Assembly: GCA_946061495.1 (NCBI GenBank)
Contig: CAMGSV010000133.1
Location: forward strand, 1-7,294
Reading direction: 5' to 3'
DNA from: an uncultured Spirochaetales bacterium
GTDB taxonomy: Bacteria > Spirochaetota > Spirochaetia > Treponematales > Treponemataceae
Length of the DNA: 7,294 nucleotides
Positions 4,771 to 7,294 of this stretch are shown piece after piece (positions within the stretch are counted from its first letter, which is position 1; every line of letters begins with the position of its first letter). A program made the position numbers and the translations under genes. The notes below the pieces were generated by a model that did not search any database, had not been told where the DNA came from, and was given only the letters and a program-made list of their open reading frames with translations.

Positions 4771-6650
4771 TGAGAGTAAACGACCTGAAGACAAAGTCTG
4801 GAGTTTCACTAAAAAAAGACTTGAAGCTGGTGGTTTTAGGTTTGGTGATTGTCTTTTCCTTCGCCATCTACACCCTGAAGCTCTTTTCCATGCAGGTATT
4901 GGAGGGTGAGGTATACCGACAGCAGTCGGAGGATATTTCCAGCCGTGTAAAGACCATACCAGCCCAGCGGGGAGAAATCTACGACAGGAATGCCACCGTT
5001 CCCATGGTGGTCAACACGGACTCCTTTGCGGTGGACGTGACTCCCGGGGAAATTCCCCAAGGAAAGTATGACACGGTGGCCGCAAAGCTGGCGGAAATTC
5101 TCGATATAGACAAGAAACTCATTGACAGCAAGATTCCCGCCAACGTCAGGAGGTCATACACCGCCATCGAGGTGAAGTCCAGCGTGCCGTTCTCCATGGT
5201 TTCCGACATTGCCGAGAACAAGAACGACCTTCCCGGCGTCTCATGGCGTTCAAAGCCCCTCAGAAGCTATGTACAGACCGGCTCCATCTCCCATATTCTG
5301 GGCTACGTGGGTGACATCACTCGCGAGGAACTGAAGGTGATGTACAACCAGGGCTATACCAATACCAGCATCGTAGGAAAAACTGGAATTGAAAAGCAGT
5401 ACGACTCCATTCTGCAGGGTGTTCCCGGCCGTGAGTCCACCACCGTTGACGTTCGTGGCCGACTCCTGTCAGATGCCCTGACGGTAATCAGTCCCGAAAT
5501 GGGAAAAAACCTGGTGCTGACCATCGACTCAGACATCCAGACCCTGGCAGAAAAGGCGCTGGGAGACAGGGTAGGGGCGGCAGTGGTGTTGAAGCCCTCC
5601 ACTGGAGAGATTCTCGCCATGGTTTCTTATCCTTACTTTGACTCCAACCTCTTCAGTTCTGAGAATTCCTCCCAGGAATATGCAAAGATGGTGAATGCCG
5701 CCAACAACCCCTTGCTGAACCGGGCTATCAACGCCGCCTATCCGCCAGCATCCACTTTCAAGGTGATTATGTCTGCGGCCATGCTGGCAGAGCAGTCTAT
5801 GCCGGCGGAGAAGAAGGTGGAATGCACTGGATCCATCCGCTATGGAGACAGGACCTTCCGCTGTCACATTGGTGTGCCGGGCCACGGATACATGGACCTG
5901 AAGAATGCACTGGCTCAGTCCTGCAACGTTTATTACTGGACCTTGGGCCGTGACTACATCGGAATCGATATGATTGCCTCATACGCCCAGGAATTTGGAC
6001 TGGGTCGTTCCTTGGATATAGACCTGCCCAGCCACTCCGCAGGATTCATCCCCACCGCCCAGTGGAAGGAGCGCCGCTACCACGAGAAGTGGCTTGGTGG
6101 AGACACCCTCAGCGCTGCCATTGGACAGGGCTACACCACAGTGACCCCGCTGCACATGGCCAACGCCATTGCTATGGTGGTAAACGAGGGCGTCATCTAT
6201 AAACCCCACATTCTCAAGGAGATACGTGATCCGGCAAGTGGCGATGTCATTTCAGAGACACAGCCTGAGGTGCTCCACCAGTCCAACATCAACCAGTCTG
6301 TGTGGCGGGCCGTGAAGGAGGCCATGCGACATACTGTCACCGATGGTACCGTCCAATTCCCCTTGAAGAACAAGGTGGTGAAGATTGCCGGCAAGTCTGG
6401 TACCGCCGAGGTCGCCCAATACAAGAACCAGTGGCACTCATGGTTCGTTGCCTACGCTCCCTACGACGGACCCGTGGAGGATACCATTGTCACGGTGGTG
6501 CTGGTGGAGGCCGTGAACGTGTGGGAATGGTGGGCGCCCTATGCCACCAACATCATCATGCAGGGAATCTTTGCCAACCAGGACTATGACCAGGCGGTTG
6601 ATTCTCTAGGCTTCCGTTATCTAACCCGACCAGTGGGAAGACAGGAGTAG
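4770..6650 (+). CDS. Penicillin-binding protein 2 (class B transpeptidase)
   Basis: This is the peptidoglycan DD-transpeptidase of the elongasome (PBP2, usually named mrdA or pbpA), anchored in the inner membrane with its catalytic domain outside. It has 626 residues, the normal class B length. A cytoplasmic tail is followed by a membrane segment at about 19-40, the pedestal/dimerisation domain at about 60-230 (with IPAQRGEIYDRN at 63-74 and GKTGIEKQYD at 203-212) and the transpeptidase domain at about 260-605. Catalytic motifs are complete: Ser328-x-x-Lys331 (STFK), Ser384-Cys-Asn386 and Lys542-Ser-Gly-Thr545. The residue before the active Ser is Ala327, where PPGSTFK is commoner. The stretch at 585-588 reads WEWW, where many class B PBPs have small residues. 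GGAGAG at 4755-4760 lies 9 bases before the ATG, which overlaps the mreD stop (TGATG). The gene is followed 9 bases later by rodA, its usual glycosyltransferase partner. Confidence 0.97.
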   Translation: MRVNDLKTKSGVSLKKDLKLVVLGLVIVFSFAIYTLKLFSMQVLEGEVYRQQSEDISSRVKTIPAQRGEIYDRNATVPMVVNTDSFAVDVTPGEIPQGKYDTVAAKLAEILDIDKKLIDSKIPANVRRSYTAIEVKSSVPFSMVSDIAENKNDLPGVSWRSKPLRSYVQTGSISHILGYVGDITREELKVMYNQGYTNTSIVGKTGIEKQYDSILQGVPGRESTTVDVRGRLLSDALTVISPEMGKNLVLTIDSDIQTLAEKALGDRVGAAVVLKPSTGEILAMVSYPYFDSNLFSSENSSQEYAKMVNAANNPLLNRAINAAYPPASTFKVIMSAAMLAEQSMPAEKKVECTGSIRYGDRTFRCHIGVPGHGYMDLKNALAQSCNVYYWTLGRDYIGIDMIASYAQEFGLGRSLDIDLPSHSAGFIPTAQWKERRYHEKWLGGDTLSAAIGQGYTTVTPLHMANAIAMVVNEGVIYKPHILKEIRDPASGDVISETQPEVLHQSNINQSVWRAVKEAMRHTVTDGTVQFPLKNKVVKIAGKSGTAEVAQYKNQWHSWFVAYAPYDGPVEDTIVTVVLVEAVNVWEWWAPYATNIIMQGIFANQDYDQAVDSLGFRYLTRPVGRQE

Positions 6651-6659
6651 GAGAGGGCT

Positions 6660-7294
6660 ATGAAACTGAGAGTATTTGAGCTTTTCGACATCATCCTTCT
6701 GGTCTGCACCCTGCTGCTGATTACCATTGGAGTGGTGTTCATCTATTCGTCAGGAGTGAATTCCTCTGGAATCTCCGTCTCTCGGGAATATGTACGCCAA
6801 ATCATCTTTGGTTCCACCGGATTGATCCTCATGGCCACCATCGCCATCTTGGATTACAGGAAAATAGTAAAACAGGCACCGAAGCTTTTCATCGGAATGG
6901 TTCTAGTGCTGGTATATACCGCCATCTTTGGAAAGGTGGTGAACGGAGCCAGAAGCTGGCTCGGAATCGGCAACTTGGGCGTGCAGCCTTCGGAATTCTG
7001 CAAGATACTCTACATCTTCTTCCTGGCCTGGTATTTCGAGCGGACGGACAAGGTTTCACCAAGAAAACGATTCATCACCTCCCTGTGCATCATGGGTGTC
7101 CCCCTGATGCTGATTCTCCTGCAGCCTGACTTGGGAACAGCCAGCGTGTACATCCCCATCTTTCTGGTGATGTGTTTTATGGCCGGCATTCCCATCCGCT
7201 ACCTGCTGATGGTGGTGCTGGCAGGCATGATGACCATTGTCTGCACGGTGCTGCCAGTGTGGGAGTCTGAGATTCTCCAGCGGAGTATTCCCAT
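6660..7294 (+). CDS. rodA: RodA, SEDS peptidoglycan glycosyltransferase (5' part only)
   Basis: RodA polymerises lipid II into glycan strands during elongation, paired with PBP2. The reading frame starts at ATG 6660 after a good ribosome binding site (GGAGAGGG, 6650-6657) and runs open through the window end, giving 211 complete codons of an expected 370-440. Several hydrophobic helices are visible (about 10-30, 46-66, 76-92, 113-125, 140-154, 160-178, 181-200). SEDS family motifs are NGARSWLGIGNLGVQPSEF at 95-113 and LQPDLGTASV at 154-163. Immediate placement after PBP2 favours RodA over FtsW, which normally sits in the division cluster. The 3' half, including the later conserved loops, lies outside the window. 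Confidence 0.95.
   Translation, partial: MKLRVFELFDIILLVCTLLLITIGVVFIYSSGVNSSGISVSREYVRQIIFGSTGLILMATIAILDYRKIVKQAPKLFIGMVLVLVYTAIFGKVVNGARSWLGIGNLGVQPSEFCKILYIFFLAWYFERTDKVSPRKRFITSLCIMGVPLMLILLQPDLGTASVYIPIFLVMCFMAGIPIRYLLMVVLAGMMTIVCTVLPVWESEILQRSIP

Noticed and set aside
1..7294. CRISPR array, tRNA, insertion sequence, prophage or defence cassette
   Set aside because: No repeat-spacer pattern, cloverleaf, terminal inverted repeats, transposase or integrase motifs were seen on either strand.

Overview
This window looks like a conserved housekeeping and cell-shape segment from a spirochaete, most probably a treponeme. That placement rests on gene order and family resemblance remembered from treponemal genomes: a coiled-coil/zinc-ribbon protein, RNase P RNA, a membrane-anchored TPR protein, then mreB-mreC-mreD, a class B PBP2 and rodA. 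No database search was run. All supported genes lie on the + strand.

Layout. A sigma-70-like promoter at the left edge (about 3-31) precedes a CT398/CdsZ-type coiled-coil protein with a C4 zinc ribbon and a very acidic tail (69-911). Next comes a bacterial type A RNase P RNA, rnpB (about 923-1323), whose P1, P2, P3, P4, P12, P13, P15, P18 and P19 helices can be traced by eye. Its P1 strand runs straight into a run of nine T, and the coding sequence of a single-pass membrane protein with TPR repeats starts at once (best start GTG 1345, end 2310). The rest is the elongasome operon: mreB (2328-3365), mreC (3374-4264), mreD (4261-4770), the PBP2 gene (4770-6650) and the 5' part of rodA (6660 to the window end).

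How the genes work together. MreB filaments, MreC and MreD are known to organise the SEDS glycosyltransferase RodA and the transpeptidase PBP2 for lateral peptidoglycan synthesis. Here the five genes are packed with 4-base or 1-base overlaps (mreC/mreD, mreD/pbp2) or gaps of 8-9 bases, so they are almost certainly co-transcribed and partly translationally coupled. The TPR gene lies 17 bases upstream of mreB and may belong to the same transcript and process; that is inference. No clear promoter is visible between rnpB and mreB, so expression of the mre operon may depend on read-through past rnpB or on a cryptic promoter at the 3' end of rnpB.

I found no mobile element, CRISPR array, tRNA or phage signal and no convincing new multi-gene system. 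The points most worth a second look are the rnpB 3' end, which appears to act as P1 helix, terminator and leader of the next gene together; the absence of the usual GGU in its P15 internal loop; and the TPR protein tied to the mre operon.
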